Assembly: GCF_012933505.1 (NCBI RefSeq)
Contig: NZ_JABBNB010000031.1
Coordinates: 1-64,000, forward strand
Direction of reading: 5' to 3'
Source of the DNA: Gordonia asplenii
GTDB lineage: Bacteria; Actinomycetota; Actinomycetes; Mycobacteriales; Mycobacteriaceae
Length of the DNA stretch: 64,000 nt
Shown one piece after another: positions 44,501-54,600 of this stretch. The position numbers and the translations under genes were made by a program. How positions within the stretch are numbered: position 1 is the stretch's first letter; every line of letters starts with the position of its first letter. A model generated the notes under the pieces. It saw only the letters and a list, made by a program, of their open reading frames with translations, made no database searches and was not told the origin of the DNA.

Positions 44501-46141
44501 GGCACAACCGAACCGGCCACCGATACCGAGCGGGAACTCACGGAGATCTTCGCCGAAGTGTTCGGCGGAGCGGCGCCCCGCGTCGACGACGACTTCTTCG
44601 ATCTGGGCCTCGACAGCATCGTCGCCATCGCCGTCGCCTCGGCCGCACGGGCACGCGGACTCAGCGTCAGCGTGCGAATGATCGCGGCGGCACCGACCAT
44701 CCGCGATCTCGGGGCCGCGATCGACTCCGGATTGTTCTTCGACGTCGCCGACCTCGCCGACGACGATGCCGGTGAGGTCGCCGCACTGCCCTACGTGCGC
44801 TGGATGTTCGCGCAGGATTCGTATCGTCGGCTGTCGCACACGGTGCTCGTCACCGCGCCCGCGGACTTGACGGAATCGACTCTGGCGCAGACACTTCAGG
44901 CCGTCCTCGACGCGCACGGCGTGCTGCGGTCGACGGTGATCGACACGGCGAGCGGGCCGGTGCAGTCGATTCGTGAGGTGGGGTCGGTCGCGGCGGCGGA
45001 CCTGATCTCGGTGGTCGACGTCGATGCCGATCGCGACGTCGAGCAGATCCGGGCGGCGATCGACTCCGGCGTCGAACAACTCGATCCGCGTGCGGGTGAC
45101 ATCGTTCGTCTCACCTGGCTGCGCGCCGCCGCGGGCGCAGATCTGCTGGCGATCACCATCCATCACCTCGCTGTCGACGTCGTCTCCTGGAGCGTGCTGA
45201 TTCCCGCTCTGGCGCAGGCATATTCGCAGATTCAGGCGGGGCAGCCACCGGTGGTCGCGGGAGCGGTGACCTCCTACCGGCGGTGGAGCGACGGCCTCGT
45301 CGAACTCGCATCGTCACCGGAAGTACTTGCGCAGGAAGAGTTTTGGGCCGGCCAGAGTGCGGGTGAACCGACCGCGGCGGAGCCCACGACCTGGGGCAGC
45401 GTGCGCGTCACCGAGGTAGAGGTCGGCGCAGCGGTCACCGAGGCGATCCTGCAGACGGCCGGCCAGGGGTCGAGCGTGCGCGAGGTATTGCTCACCGCGT
45501 TGGCGTTGACCATTCCGGCCTGGCGACGTCGGCGCGGCGTGGATGTCCGTACCGGTGCCGCGGTGGCTCTCGAATCGCACGGCCGTACCGTCGGCGACAA
45601 CACGCAGCTCGCGCGGATGGATCCGTCGGAGACGGTGGGCTGGTTCACCACGGTGTACCCGGTCCGACTCGGCACTGTCGAAGTCGCCGACGCCGGGCCG
45701 TCGGCGATTCGCGACCTCCACGCGGAGGTGGTCGCCGCGCTGGCCGCGGTCCCGGATGACGGGGTGGGCTACGGATTGCTTCGTGACGTCGTCGGTGTGC
45801 CGTCGCTGCTCGACGCACCCGAACCGGAGGTCGAATTCAACTATCTGGGTCGATTCGACCTCGGATTCGCGTCGTCGGGGGACTGGTCCATCGCCGACGA
45901 TCCCGAGCTGCGCGAGCTGATTCCGTCGGCGCCCGAGCCGGACTTCACTCTCCGGTTCCCGCTGAACCTGGTCACCGCGATCCGTGCCGGTGAGCACGGC
46001 CCGGAATTGGTGACGACCTGGCGGTGGAGCGAAAACCGTTACACCGCAACTGAAATTGACGATCTTGCCGAACTGTGGCGACAGAATGTGGCCGCGGTGT
46101 CGGCGGCAGTAGATGTGACTGAGACGAGGAGTCGATCATGA
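41540..46141 (+). CDS. mbtF: Siderophore NRPS, C-A-PCP-E (MbtF-like)
   Basis: 1533 residues. Condensation domain about 5-430 with a normal VVTVHHILMDGWSLG. A domain about 464-990 with IFTSGSTGEPKGVV and SLSFDASWQPLVG. PCP serine in FFDLGLDSIVAIA (about 1026). C-terminal epimerisation-type domain about 1060-1533 with IHHLAVDVVSW and the VEFNYLGRFD motif. This matches MbtF, which adds the terminal hydroxylysine that cyclises; the E-type domain at the end is also seen there. My pocket reading is D-A-Q-D-L-L-C-V-E. GTGA overlap with the previous NRPS and ATGA overlap with the thioesterase gene. Confidence 0.9.
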   Translation: MSGIDDVIALSPLQEGLFSLSTLSAERGEDSAGDVYTIPLTIDITGPLNVAALRAACEHILVRHPNLRAIFWDTGVEKPVQIVPTEVTLPWSYHELDDDEAERLVAHEVRRVFDLREGPSLRFTVIALPDADGAARHRLVVTVHHILMDGWSLGVFFAELLQLYSARGEMPLAPVRPYRDYIAWLVAQDQSAMTQRWVTALDQLSGPLMLADTTGSGLDAAQAARPQALHRIVDAERTAALSDWARRHGVTLNTAVQFAWTLLLSRLTDRLDVVYGTVVTGRPHQVPDADRMIGLFLNTIPVPFTLDPTADVAAECQRLQRESSELRDIGYLSLSTVQRAAGHSALFDTMFVFQNAPMDQAGDMTAADGVTFTPAMSQNLTHYPLTVVAHLAGDELIVAIEAIEAQIPVTSEALADLFLGTLDGLPHWSGTDVGHAAIMSERFMSASLAASNTPVLSGRVDLGVFELFARQADSTPDAVALNDGHDVLTYRELHERALRLAALLGEHGVGAEDFVAICLPRSATSIVSILGILAAGAAYVPVDPTLPDARMESILRQTNPAAALVAAGGPRAVISACVSGAAVLDLDDPALRTRLRAGVPARPAKRAPAQAAYAIFTSGSTGEPKGVVNHDAALASYFADHRARVYAPARARLGRPLTIAHAWSLSFDASWQPLVGLLDGHAVHLFDDEAVRDTQCLVEGIAAQQIDMIDTTPSMFRQLAHAGLVDGYSGHADERGPLSVLALGGEAIDVDLWDQLRGLHDVAVHNCYGPTEATVEAVVADVTGADAASTTPTIGRPTAGMTAYVLDSRLRPVPDGVVGELCLAGPQLTRGYLGRPRETAHRFVADPYARALGLRPRRMYRTGDLVRRLPSGALAYLGRADDQVKVRGYRIEIGEIDNALRAAGEVRDAAAVVVRRAGGAGLVGFVVGEPGVVVDPVALRAAVAQRLPSYMIPARLLVLDELPVTSNGKLDASELADRARAALESSSGTTEPATDTERELTEIFAEVFGGAAPRVDDDFFDLGLDSIVAIAVASAARARGLSVSVRMIAAAPTIRDLGAAIDSGLFFDVADLADDDAGEVAALPYVRWMFAQDSYRRLSHTVLVTAPADLTESTLAQTLQAVLDAHGVLRSTVIDTASGPVQSIREVGSVAAADLISVVDVDADRDVEQIRAAIDSGVEQLDPRAGDIVRLTWLRAAAGADLLAITIHHLAVDVVSWSVLIPALAQAYSQIQAGQPPVVAGAVTSYRRWSDGLVELASSPEVLAQEEFWAGQSAGEPTAAEPTTWGSVRVTEVEVGAAVTEAILQTAGQGSSVREVLLTALALTIPAWRRRRGVDVRTGAAVALESHGRTVGDNTQLARMDPSETVGWFTTVYPVRLGTVEVADAGPSAIRDLHAEVVAALAAVPDDGVGYGLLRDVVGVPSLLDAPEPEVEFNYLGRFDLGFASSGDWSIADDPELRELIPSAPEPDFTLRFPLNLVTAIRAGEHGPELVTTWRWSENRYTATEIDDLAELWRQNVAAVSAAVDVTETRSRS

Positions 46142-46899
46142 CAGCACCGAGTTGGATGCGAAAATTTCACAAGGCCCCCAGCGACAGTCGGATGCCGCTG
46201 TTCATCTTCCCGCACGCGGGTGCGGGTGCGTCGGCCTACCGCACATTGTCGAAGTTGGCCTCGACGGAGTTCGACGTCGTGATCTTCCAGTACCCGGGCC
46301 GGCAGGACCGCGCGGCCGAGCCCGCTCTGAGCAATCTGTCCGATGTCGCCGCGGGTGCCTTCGCCGAGTTCGTGGACTCGGAGTACAACAACGGCGAGCC
46401 GTTCATGACGTTCGGACATTCGATGGGTGCCGTGGTGTCCTTCGAGTTCGCGCGGCTCGCCGAGCGTGCCGGTATCCCGCAGCAGCAGGCCACCCTGTCG
46501 GCCGCGGTGGCACCGTCGCGCGGCCAATTCCGGCCCCCGGCACCGACCGACGACGAAGAACTGCTCGACCACCTCGCGGAGCTGGAGGGCACCGGTGCCG
46601 ACGTGTTGGCCAGCCGAGAGCTGATGCGGATGACGCTTCCGGTGCTCAAAGCCGATCATGCGGCGTCGGACGCCTACCGGTGCCCGCAGGATGTCACCGT
46701 CGCGACCAGGATTCATGCGATCGGCGGTGACAACGATCCGATCGTCGCGCTCGCCGATCTCAACGGATGGCGCAATCACAGCCACGACGTCGAGGTGACG
46801 ATATTCGACGGGGGACACTTCTATCTCAATGACCACCTCCCGGAGATCGTCGACATCCTCGTCGCGGACGCGAACGTCCCCGCCCGAAGCCTGCGATAG
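46138..46899 (+). CDS. Type II thioesterase of the siderophore cluster
   Basis: 253 residues, alpha/beta hydrolase of the RifR/GrsT type. Opening FIFPHAGAGASAYRTL, then YPGRQDR, the nucleophile motif FGHSMGAVVSFEFARL (Ser at about residue 100) and the terminal His in FDGGHFYLNDH. Such enzymes remove wrong or stalled acyl groups from carrier domains. Because the MbtB-like NRPS here lacks its own thioesterase domain, this free enzyme might replace it, but an editing role is the default reading. Confidence 0.9.
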   Translation: MTAPSWMRKFHKAPSDSRMPLFIFPHAGAGASAYRTLSKLASTEFDVVIFQYPGRQDRAAEPALSNLSDVAAGAFAEFVDSEYNNGEPFMTFGHSMGAVVSFEFARLAERAGIPQQQATLSAAVAPSRGQFRPPAPTDDEELLDHLAELEGTGADVLASRELMRMTLPVLKADHAASDAYRCPQDVTVATRIHAIGGDNDPIVALADLNGWRNHSHDVEVTIFDGGHFYLNDHLPEIVDILVADANVPARSLR

Positions 46900-46914
46900 A
46901 AGGAGTTGGCACTG

Positions 46915-49900
46915 ATGCGCACCCTACGGTTCCCGGACGGCACCACACCGGTCGTGGTGTCGGCGGACACCACCGCTCTGCTCAAGGCAGAGGCCGCGGC
47001 CTTCGCCGATTATCTGCACGCTCACCCCGGCGTCGGTCCAGACGAGTTGAGCGACATGCTCTTTCGTGTGCGACCGGTGCGCCGCCGGCGCGCGATTATG
47101 ATGGCCGCCGATCGCGCGGGACTGCTTGGGGCGCTACGCGCGGTCGCCGCCGGAGACGAGCATCCCAGCGTCGTCCTGGGGTCGGGTCCGGCGTCGGCGC
47201 GCAGCGTGGCGTTGGTGTTTCCGGGACAGGGAACTCAGCGACGCGCAATGGGCGCCCTGTACTACCGCACCGTGAACGCATTTGCGGCAGAGGTGGATCG
47301 AGTCCACCAGGCGTTTCTCGACGTGTTCGGCGAGTCGCCGCGCGACTACCTGCTGGGCGACGACGATGAAGCCGATGAGACGGCCACTCTGGTGCAGCCC
47401 GCGCTCTTCATGCAGATGGCCGGTCTGGCCGCGATGTGGCGGTCCTTCGGGGTCACCCCGGCGAGCGTCGTCGGACATTCGCAGGGCGAGATCGCCGCCT
47501 GCTACGTCGCCGGAGTGATGGATCTGACGTCGGCGGTCACCGTCGTCGGGACGCGTGCCCGGGCGGTCGACACGGTTCGCTCCGGCGAATACGCGATGGC
47601 CGTGCTGGAAGCCGATCGCAACGAGTGCGAGTCGCTGCTCGCGCGCAGGTCGAGCTGGGCGCAGGTGTCGGTCGTGAATTCCCCACGGATGACTGGGATC
47701 TCGGGTGATGCGCAGGCCGTCACCGAAGTGGTCGAACACCTCGCCGACAAGGGACGATTCAGCCGGGTGATCGCGGTCCGCTATCCGGCGCACACGGCCG
47801 TCATGCACGAACTCGACGAAGTGATGGTCGGGGCGGGCAGTGCATCCAGCGCCGCAACAGCTTTCGCGCGCACCGAGATCACGTGCATCGGGTCGACGCT
47901 CGGCGAAGAGATCACCCCCGAGCTGCCGGTCGCCGACTACTGGTTCTGGAACCTGCGCAATGTCGTGCGGTTCGACAAGGCCATTACCCGCGCGGCTCAA
48001 CTCGGCGCCGACACGTTCATCGAACTGGCCGAACACCCAACGCTGCAATACCCGGTCACCGAGATCCTCGGCGAACTCACCGACCGTGACAGAGTGGCCT
48101 TCGGTACCTCGAACAGATCGGCGACGGATCTGTCCGTCGTCACCCGCAACCTGGCCGGACTCGCCGCCATCGACGCCGAATTCGATTGGGCCGCACTGGA
48201 GTCGGATTCGACGGATGGGTCCGCCGGGTCGCTGCCGCTACTGGACTTCCCGCACACGGTGACCGCCGACAGTTTCCTGTGGATCAAGATGCCGGACCGT
48301 GTCGCGCCAGTCGCAGCGACCGCCCCGGTCGTCCCACCCGCGGCCGACATCACGACGCCGGCAGCAGTGAAGCCCGTCGTGAAGCCCGTCGTGAAGCCCG
48401 TTGTGTCGTCGGCACCGATCGCGGTGTCACGGGTCGCCGAACGATGGATTCGGTTGCCCCGCCGGTCGATGTCGGCGCCGGCGAGCATCGGGGTCGTCGA
48501 CCTCGACGCCGACGGTGACGCGCCCGGTCAGGTGGCCCGCGTGATCATCGAGCAGTCGGCGGCGTTCGGCGCGACGGCACGGATCGTCGACGCGAACTCG
48601 GCCGCCGACGTCGACACGATCGTCGTGGTCGCGCCCGCATCCGGCGCAACGACTTCCGCCAGCGTCGACGCCGTCGCCGAGTTCTTCGGCGACCGCCGAT
48701 GGTGGTCTGCCGAGGCGCCGGCGCGCACCTACTGGCTGATCACGCGAGGCGGCGAGAGTGTGCTCGACGCCGAGGTTCCCGACGTCGCGCACGCCGCCAC
48801 GGCGGCGGGCTTCCGATGCCTCGGTGCCGAGCGACCGGCTGTCGCCTTTCGGCACCTGGACCTTCCGGCGGGTTCGCCCGATGCCGCCACTGCCGCCAAA
48901 GTCGTTGCCGCACTGCACATCGTGCGGGAGCCGGAGCTGGCGCTGCGGGGCAAGGACCTCTACGTCAAACGATTGGCGAAGGTCGATCCCGCACCGTCGA
49001 GCTCGGTTATCGGGCGCCACGTGCTGATCGTCGGCGGGACCGGCAAGGTCGGGATGGAGTTCGCCGAATACTTCGGTTCGGCACGCGCACAACGGATCAC
49101 GCTGGTGAGCCGCTCGGGGGAGACGCCCGCGTCGGCGGCGCGGTTGGCGGCCGTCCGTTCCGGCGGAACACAAGTCGACGTGGTCGCCTGCGACGTGACC
49201 GATGACGCACACGTCGCAGCGCTGCGCGACCGGATTCACGCGACGCCGGTCGATTTGATCATCCACGCCGCCGCAGATCTGCCCCAGCAGGACGGAATCG
49301 ATTTCGAAGCGATCGATCCCGCGCACATCACGCGCCTCTGCGACGCCAAAGTACTTGGAGTTCAACGCATCCTGGACTCGGTTGCCGTGTCGTCGGCGGT
49401 GCGGGTACTCCTGTGTTCGTCGCTCGCCGCGACACTCGGCGGCCGTGGAACGATTGTCTACTCCGTTGCCAATCGGATGCTCGACGCCCTGGCGACGAGT
49501 CTGCGCGCCGACGGCGTCGACTGCAGCAGCGTCGAGTGGGGACAGTGGGCGGTGCATGACGGTGCTGGGCCGGCCGGAGCGGACGCGCTCGCCGCGGTGG
49601 GATATCTGCCGATGCCGTCGCGGGAGGCGATCCTCGCCGGGCTGGCCGTACGCGGCAACGAGATCGTCGCCGCATTCGACTGGGAGCGCGGCGCAGATGT
49701 GCTGGGCGCCTTCGGTTACGGTCCGCTGCTGAGCGACGTGACGGGTACCCAAGCCGTGCCGCCCGCGGTGCCGCGGCCCGTCCAGCCGGTGGCTCACGAG
49801 CCGGTGCGCGACGTTCCCGCACCCGGCCCGGCATCGGAGACCGGCTCGACAGCGCAGCGTGTTGTCGGGTTGGTGGCCAGGGTGATCGGTGTGGCTGATG

Positions 49901-51525
49901 TGGCGGCGATCGATACGTCGCGTCCGTTGGTGGCGTTGGGGTTGGATTCGTTGCAGGCGTTGGAGTTGCGGCGCAAGGTGACCGAGGAGTTCGGGTATGA
50001 GTTGCCGGTGACCGAGTTGGTGGGCGGTGCGAGTCTGGACGACGTGGTTCGGCTGCTGGGCGAGAACGTCGCCGGCCGGCCGGTCGAGATGTCCACGCCC
50101 GCAGCCGCTGCGGCACCGAGAGCTGTGTCCGCGCAATCGGTGTCACCCGCGCAGCGTGTTGTCGGGTTGGTGGCCGGGGTGATCGGTGTGGCTGATGTGG
50201 CGGCGATCGATACGTCGCGTCCGTTGGTGGCGTTGGGGTTGGATTCGTTGCAGGCGTTGGAGTTGCGGCGCAAGGTGACCGAGGAGTTCGGGTATGAGTT
50301 GCCGGTGACCGAGTTGGTCGGCGGTGCGAGTCTGGACGACGTGGTTCGGCTGCTGGGCGAGAACGTCGCGGCGCCGCAAGTGATTTCGACACCGAACTCC
50401 GGAACTGTGGCCGAGCGTGCGCAGTTCGCAGCCGACCGAGTGATGCCCGCCCTCGACTTCGAACGTGTCCGGTCCGCACGTGTCGACATCGACCGAATCG
50501 GCTTGCAAGCCATGATGACCGCATTGGAGTCCGCGTTCGCCGGCTCGACGGAGGGACGCAGCGAGAGCGAAATCGCCGCACAGCTCGGGTTCGTCGAGCG
50601 GCATCGCTGGCTGCTGCGCCGCTGGCTCGACGCGCTGACCGACAGCGATGCCCTGACCAAGGATGCGGCGTCACGTTATCGCAGGAGGGCGCAGGTGCCG
50701 GCTCCGAGCGAACCCGATCTGCGAAAAGTTTGCGCAGAGTTGGGTTTTCGTCCGGTCCTCGCCGACTTCCTGCGAGCGTGCAATGTCAACCTGCTTCCGC
50801 TCGGGCGGGACGCGATGCGGGTGCAGGAACTGCTCTTCGCCGGCGGCGGGACCGATACCGCCGAGGCGGCCTACCGCGAGAACCTCGTCAGCACCTATCT
50901 CAACACCGCGGCACGAGCGGCGGTTGCCGATCTGGCGGCATCGATCGGTCAGCGGCGGTCGCCGGTGCGGATCCTGGAACTCGGTGCGGGCGTCGGCGGC
51001 ACGACCAACGACGTTGTGGCCGGCCTCGCCGAGCACGACGGCGCGCTCGACTATCACTTCACCGACGTCTCCGATTTCTTCTTGTCCGCGGCGCGCGAGC
51101 ACTTCGCCGGGTACCCGTGGATGCGATTCGGCATCGTCGACATGAATGCCGGGCTCGACACGCTCGGCGAGCGCTACGACATCGTAATCGCATCGAACGT
51201 ACTCCACAATGCGCACCACATCGGCCGGCTGCTGGGGCAGCTGCACGATCTGCTGAATCCCGGTGGCGCGGTGGTGATCATCGAATCGACCCACGCCTAC
51301 GCGCAGCTGTTGACGTCGGTGCAGTTCCTGATGTCGCCGGCGCACGGCCAGCCGCATGCCGGGGTCGGTGATGTGCGGGATGGTGAGCGGATCTTCCTCA
51401 CCGAGGACGAGTGGGTCGACGAGTTGCAGCGTGCGGGACTGACACCGGCGGTGGTTCTGCCGCGGCCCGAGCATCCGGTGGCGTTGCTGGATCAGCGGGT
51501 ATTCGTGGCGATTCGGGAGCAATAG
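46915..51525 (+). CDS. mbtD: Polyketide synthase AT-KR-ACP-ACP-methyltransferase (MbtD-like)
   Basis: 1536 residues. AT with VFPGQGTQRRAMG (about 101) and GHSQGEIAACYVAG (about 186). A linker with the triple repeat KPVV. KR about 695-890 with LIVGGTGKVG and catalytic YSVANRM. Two carrier domains with identical LGLDSLQALELRRK (about 1006 and 1105). C-terminal SAM methyltransferase about 1330-1530 with ILELGAGVGGTTNDVV, preceded by a helical LGFVERHRWLLRRWL region. With mbtC it should make an alpha-methylated 3-hydroxy acid, the unit of brasilibactin/formobactin-type siderophores. AGGAG at 46901-46905 supports the ATG at 46915 over a TTG at 46906. Confidence 0.88.
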   Translation: MRTLRFPDGTTPVVVSADTTALLKAEAAAFADYLHAHPGVGPDELSDMLFRVRPVRRRRAIMMAADRAGLLGALRAVAAGDEHPSVVLGSGPASARSVALVFPGQGTQRRAMGALYYRTVNAFAAEVDRVHQAFLDVFGESPRDYLLGDDDEADETATLVQPALFMQMAGLAAMWRSFGVTPASVVGHSQGEIAACYVAGVMDLTSAVTVVGTRARAVDTVRSGEYAMAVLEADRNECESLLARRSSWAQVSVVNSPRMTGISGDAQAVTEVVEHLADKGRFSRVIAVRYPAHTAVMHELDEVMVGAGSASSAATAFARTEITCIGSTLGEEITPELPVADYWFWNLRNVVRFDKAITRAAQLGADTFIELAEHPTLQYPVTEILGELTDRDRVAFGTSNRSATDLSVVTRNLAGLAAIDAEFDWAALESDSTDGSAGSLPLLDFPHTVTADSFLWIKMPDRVAPVAATAPVVPPAADITTPAAVKPVVKPVVKPVVSSAPIAVSRVAERWIRLPRRSMSAPASIGVVDLDADGDAPGQVARVIIEQSAAFGATARIVDANSAADVDTIVVVAPASGATTSASVDAVAEFFGDRRWWSAEAPARTYWLITRGGESVLDAEVPDVAHAATAAGFRCLGAERPAVAFRHLDLPAGSPDAATAAKVVAALHIVREPELALRGKDLYVKRLAKVDPAPSSSVIGRHVLIVGGTGKVGMEFAEYFGSARAQRITLVSRSGETPASAARLAAVRSGGTQVDVVACDVTDDAHVAALRDRIHATPVDLIIHAAADLPQQDGIDFEAIDPAHITRLCDAKVLGVQRILDSVAVSSAVRVLLCSSLAATLGGRGTIVYSVANRMLDALATSLRADGVDCSSVEWGQWAVHDGAGPAGADALAAVGYLPMPSREAILAGLAVRGNEIVAAFDWERGADVLGAFGYGPLLSDVTGTQAVPPAVPRPVQPVAHEPVRDVPAPGPASETGSTAQRVVGLVARVIGVADVAAIDTSRPLVALGLDSLQALELRRKVTEEFGYELPVTELVGGASLDDVVRLLGENVAGRPVEMSTPAAAAAPRAVSAQSVSPAQRVVGLVAGVIGVADVAAIDTSRPLVALGLDSLQALELRRKVTEEFGYELPVTELVGGASLDDVVRLLGENVAAPQVISTPNSGTVAERAQFAADRVMPALDFERVRSARVDIDRIGLQAMMTALESAFAGSTEGRSESEIAAQLGFVERHRWLLRRWLDALTDSDALTKDAASRYRRRAQVPAPSEPDLRKVCAELGFRPVLADFLRACNVNLLPLGRDAMRVQELLFAGGGTDTAEAAYRENLVSTYLNTAARAAVADLAASIGQRRSPVRILELGAGVGGTTNDVVAGLAEHDGALDYHFTDVSDFFLSAAREHFAGYPWMRFGIVDMNAGLDTLGERYDIVIASNVLHNAHHIGRLLGQLHDLLNPGGAVVIIESTHAYAQLLTSVQFLMSPAHGQPHAGVGDVRDGERIFLTEDEWVDELQRAGLTPAVVLPRPEHPVALLDQRVFVAIREQ
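49852..50072 (+). repeat. 221-bp direct repeat encoding tandem carrier domain, copy 1
   Basis: This stretch and 50149-50369 (297 bp, or 99 codons, apart) differ at about two of 221 positions, one of them changing Arg to Gly. Both encode the full carrier domain. The third-position usage in the repeat (many TTG, GTT and GAT codons) differs from the GC-richer flanks, pointing to a recent duplication or gene conversion. Confidence 0.9.
50149..50369 (+). repeat. 221-bp direct repeat encoding tandem carrier domain, copy 2
   Basis: Second copy of the carrier-domain repeat, in frame with the first and joined to it by an alanine/serine-rich linker of about 25 residues. Recombination between the copies would delete exactly one carrier domain in frame. 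Confidence 0.9.
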
Positions 51526-51578
51526 CACGTGTCTGCCTGAGCCCACATCCAAGGGTCGGACGTCGACCCGACCATCAA

Positions 51579-51597
51579 TATAGGTAGGCTAACCTAA
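51579..51597 (+). promoter_or_regulatory. Iron box upstream of mbtB
   Basis: TATAGGTAGGCTAACCTAA matches the IdeR/DtxR consensus at 16 of 19 positions, with a perfect right half. It lies 34 bases before the mbtB ATG and 53 bases after the mbtD stop, so mbtB and the following NRPS have their own iron-regulated promoter. A small GGGTCG/CGACCC stem (51553-51569) just before it could end the upstream transcript. Confidence 0.85.
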
Positions 51598-51631
51598 ATT
51601 CCATTCCGGAAGATACGACGCGGAGGAAACA

Positions 51632-54600
51632 ATGACACACGTGCAGCCGATCGGTGACGAGAAGCTTCGCGGTCTGCTCGACGGACTGATCGACGGAGTG
51701 GAGAACATCTCAGACACCGACGATCTCATCGAATCCGGCCTGAGTTCGCTCGGAATGATGCGGATCGCGTCCTTCCTGCGCGGGCAGGGGCACGCGGTGA
51801 ACTTCGCCGGTCTTGCGGCGAACCCCACCCTGCGCGCGTGGAAGGTGTTGTTGGGCAGTGGAATCGAAGAGGCGGCACCTGTCGACGCGCCGAGCGCCGA
51901 CCGCCCCGACGAAACCGACGACGACTCGTTTCCGCTGGCCACCATGCAGCATGCCTACTGGGTCGGGCGCCGCGGCGAACAGTCGATGGGAGGTGTCGCG
52001 GCGCATCTGTACGCGGAGTTCGACGGTGCGGGCGTCGATGTCGAGCGGCTGCGCGGCGCCGTCGCCGACCTTGTGCAGCGACACCTGATGCTGCGTGCGC
52101 GATTCGGCGAGAACGGCAGGCAAACCGTTGGCGCGCAAGCACATCCGCACGTGTTCACCGTGCACGACCTGCGTGCCCACGGGAACGTCGACGCCGAGCT
52201 GGAACGGTTGCGGCACGCCAAATCCCATCAGCTGCTCGACGTCGCGGACGGTCACGTCTTCGATGTCGCGCTGACCCTGCTGCCGGCCGGGCGAACGCGA
52301 CTGCACGTCGACGTCGACATGCTCGCCGCCGACGCGATGAGCTATCGCACCCTGATGAAAGACCTCGCGACCTTCTACGCGGGGGAGGGCAGTACGCTGG
52401 CCCCGATCGAGTACCAGTATCGCGACTATCTCGCCGACAAGGTGCAGGTCACCGCGGCCGAGCGGGAACGCGAACAGGCATGGTGGCGGGAACATCTCAA
52501 CGAGCTGCCCGATCCGCCGCAGCTTCCGTTGGTTCCCGAGGCGCAGCGCGCGGACCCCCACCTGACCACCCGGCGCAACTACCACGTCAGCGCGCACCAG
52601 CGCGCCGCGCTCGCCCGTGCCGCCGCGCGCCATCGGTTGACTCCCGCGGTGGTGTTGGCCGCGGTATTCGCCGACGTGATCGGCCGATGGTCGGCGACGC
52701 CGCGATTCCTGCTGAATCTTCCGCTGTTCAACCGCGAGCCGTTGCACGCCGACGTCGACGCCCTCGTCGGCGACTTCAGCAGCTCGGTGATGGTCCCAGT
52801 GGATACCGCCGGTACCGGGACATTCGTGGAATTCGCCACCGGAGTGCAGGAGTCGCTGCACTCGAGCGCCCTGCATTCCGCGTACCCCGGACTCGACGTG
52901 ATCCGCGACCTCGGCCGGTTCCGCGGCGAGTCGGTGCTCGCTCCGGTGGTCTACACGAGTGGCCTCGATCTCGGCGAACTGTTCGATGAATCAGTACTGC
53001 GCCAGTTCGGTGAGCCGGGGTGGATCGTCTCGCAGGGGCCGCAGGTCGCGCTCGACGCACAGGTCGTCGAACTCGGCGGCGGTCTCCTCGTCAATTGGGA
53101 CGTCCGCGAGCACGCGTTTGCGCCCGGCGTCATCGATGCCATGTTCGACGCGTACCGTGCGGCACTCGATCGACTGCTCGCCGATAACGCCGATTGGGAT
53201 GTGGCCCTTGAGCATTCGCCGCTGCAACGGCAACTGACCCGACGTGCCGAAGCCAACTTCGTGCCGGTGCAGCGGTCGCGAAAACTGTTGCACCAGAGGT
53301 TCTTCGAGTTCGCGGCCACCACTCCCGACGCGGTGGCGCTGGCCTACGCCGACGGCGACGTCGAAGAATTCGTGACCTACTCCGAACTCGCCGAGAAGGC
53401 GCTGCGAACCTCCGCGGCGCTGCGCGCCCGCGGAGTGGGGCCCGGTGCGACAGTGGCGATACAGATCCCCAAGGGGCCTGACCAGCTGGTCGCCGTCATC
53501 GGTGTTCTCGCGGCCGGGGCCACCTACCTGCCGATCGGCATGGATCAACCGGTCGCGCGGCGCCGGGAGATGGAGCGGATCGCCGGCGTCGACGTCGCGA
53601 TCGTCGCAGGACCGGCAACCCGAACCGAGGACGATCGGTCCACGGCGCTCCCGCTCGCCGATGCGGTCGCTCATGACCTCGACGGACTCGCTCCCCACAC
53701 CGGCGACGACACCGACCCCGCCTACATCCTGTTCACCTCCGGCTCGACCGGCACACCCAAGGGAGTGGTCGTCTCGCACGGTGCGGTGATGAACACCCTC
53801 GAACGATGCCGCGACGCCTTCGGCCTGGTGGCTGGCGATCGCTCGATTGCGTTGTCGGCGCTGGAATTCGACCTGTCGATCGAGGACACCTTCGGACTGT
53901 TCGACGTCGGCGCGTCGGTGGTGATGATCGATGAGGACACCCGTCGTGACGGTCAGCGGATCAGCCGACTCATCGAGCGCTTCGGGGTGACGCAATTGTA
54001 TTGCGTCCCAGGCATTCTCGATATGGTGCTGTCGGCCGCAGACGGCTCGGATCGGTTGCGGACGGTGCGCACGGTCGTGGTCGGCGGTGATCGGGTGAGC
54101 GTCGACCTGCCTCGTCGGGTGTTCGCCGGCTGCGCTGACGATGTGACGTTCGCCGGTCTGGGCGGATGCACCGAGACTGCCATCCATCACACGATTTCGA
54201 TTGTCCCCCGCGACATTCCGGACTATCCGGCGGTGCCCTTCGGTAGGCCGCTGGGCGGCATGGGCGTACGGGTGGTGGCCCCCGACAGCGGTTTGGACTG
54301 CCCCGACTGGGTCGCCGGGGAGCTGTGGGTCGCAGGTACCAGCGTCGCCGACGGCTACCTCGCCGATCCCGAGCGAACCGCCCAACGTTTCGTCGACTAC
54401 CAGGGGCATCGCTGGTACCGCACCGGCGACCTGGTTCGCTTCCGCGGCGACGGCGAGGTCGAATTCCTCGGCCGCATCGACAAACAGGTGAAGCTGCGCG
54501 GCTATCGCATCGAGCCGGGTGAGGTGTCCGCCGCGCTACGTAAGGCGACGGGAGTCGCCGACGCCGCGGTCGTGATCAACAGCCGCCGCGGCGCCGCACG

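Noticed and set aside
48360..48410. 12-bp triple repeat in mbtD as a possible regulatory element
   Set aside because: It is in frame and encodes a KPVV linker between AT and KR regions, an ordinary low-complexity linker.
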